From the NCBI GenBank assembly GCA_050304175.1, contig JBNLDE010000222.1:1-6096 (forward strand): a stretch of 6,096 bases of DNA, written 5' to 3'. Every line of letters starts with the position of its first letter. The stretch's first letter is position 1. Origin of the DNA: JAIOIW01 sp050304175. GTDB lineage: Bacteria; Pseudomonadota; Alphaproteobacteria; Rhizobiales; Rhizobiaceae. A model generated the notes under the pieces. It made no database searches. It was not told the origin of the DNA and saw nothing but the letters and a program-made list of their open reading frames with translations. A program made the position numbers and the translations under genes. Shown here piece by piece: positions 5,834-6,096 of the stretch.

Positions 5834-6096
5834 ATGGGCTTTTCGGCATTCCGGATTCTCAAGGAAAGCCTGACCGGCAACAGGGGCTGGAAGCCTCATT
5901 GGCGCGATCCCGAACCCAAGGCGGAATACGATATCGTCATTGTCGGCGGCGGCGGGCACGGGCTTTCCACCGCTTACTACCTCGCGCGCGAATTCGGGGT
6001 AACCAATGTCGCCGTACTTGAGAAGGGCTGGCTTGCGTCCGGCAATGTCGCGCGCAACACCACGATCGTCCGCTCCAACTACATGCTGCCGGGCAA
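5834..6096 (+). CDS. soxB: Sarcosine oxidase beta subunit, N-terminal 87 residues (runs off the right edge)
   Basis: SoxB is the FAD-binding catalytic subunit of heterotetrameric sarcosine oxidase, which oxidatively demethylates sarcosine to glycine and passes the one-carbon unit to tetrahydrofolate. The start MGFSAFRILKESLTGNRGWK followed by PHWRDPEPKAEYDIVIVGGG is typical of SoxB. The Rossmann dinucleotide motif GGGGHG is at residues 38-43 and the acidic residue closing the second strand is Glu63 in VLEKGW. The following SGNVARNTTIVRSNY is a conserved SoxB block. Usual length is about 415, so only the first fifth is here; the covalent-FMN histidine lies beyond the window. The ATG has an upstream CGGGAG (5818-5823) with a 10-nt spacer. 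It is 134 nt after Anbu and probably heads a soxBDAG operon; a related FAD oxidoreductase of the DAO family is the alternative. Confidence 0.92.
   Translation, partial: MGFSAFRILKESLTGNRGWKPHWRDPEPKAEYDIVIVGGGGHGLSTAYYLAREFGVTNVAVLEKGWLASGNVARNTTIVRSNYMLPG

Noticed and set aside
5539..6021. 160-codon plus-strand frame bridging Anbu and soxB
   Set aside because: It is out of frame with both, and the recognisable FAD-binding sequence lies in the frame starting at 5834.

Overview
The window looks like chromosomal DNA from a GC-rich alphaproteobacterium. The EF-Tu N-terminus resembles Hyphomicrobiales/Rhizobiales EF-Tu, the rlmB / tRNA-Tyr / tRNA-Gly / tuf arrangement fits this class, and a sarcosine oxidase beta-subunit gene begins at the right edge. 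The lineage assignment is from recall of typical sequences, not from a search.

Left part (1-767): a minus-strand translation operon reads right to left. A strong sigma70-type promoter (TTGACA, 17-nt spacer, CATATG; 649-677) is followed by a leader containing a small terminator-like hairpin (585-606). Then come tRNA-Tyr(GUA), tRNA-Gly(UCC) and the first 81 codons of tuf (EF-Tu), which runs off the left edge. The order tyr-gly-tuf matches the classical bacterial tufB cluster. Diverging from it on the plus strand is rlmB (768-1619), a SpoU/TrmH-family 23S rRNA 2'-O-methyltransferase, with no visible Shine-Dalgarno and possibly a leaderless start. A perfect 10-bp hairpin without a U-tract lies 24 nt after its stop.

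Centre (1759-5699): four tightly packed plus-strand genes form an Anbu operon: a circularly permuted ATP-grasp protein, an alpha-E (DUF403) protein, a transglutaminase-like cysteine peptidase-fold protein, and Anbu, the ancestral-beta-subunit relative of the proteasome and HslV. Gaps are 1, 15 and 46 nt. This neighbourhood is known from comparative genomics and is predicted to couple peptide or amide-bond synthesis (ATP-grasp plus alpha-E) with cleavage (transglutaminase-like, Anbu). Its substrate and physiological role remain poorly defined. All recognisable catalytic residues are intact: Anbu Thr2/Asp18/Lys33 (counting Met1), transglutaminase Cys164/His201/Asp217, and the conserved ATP-grasp motifs. 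The set therefore looks functional and is the most interesting content of the window.

Right edge (5834-6096): after a 134-nt gap without an obvious gene or terminator, the N-terminus of the sarcosine oxidase beta subunit (soxB) starts with a clear FAD-binding motif and continues past the window. It probably begins a separate one-carbon/sarcosine catabolism operon.
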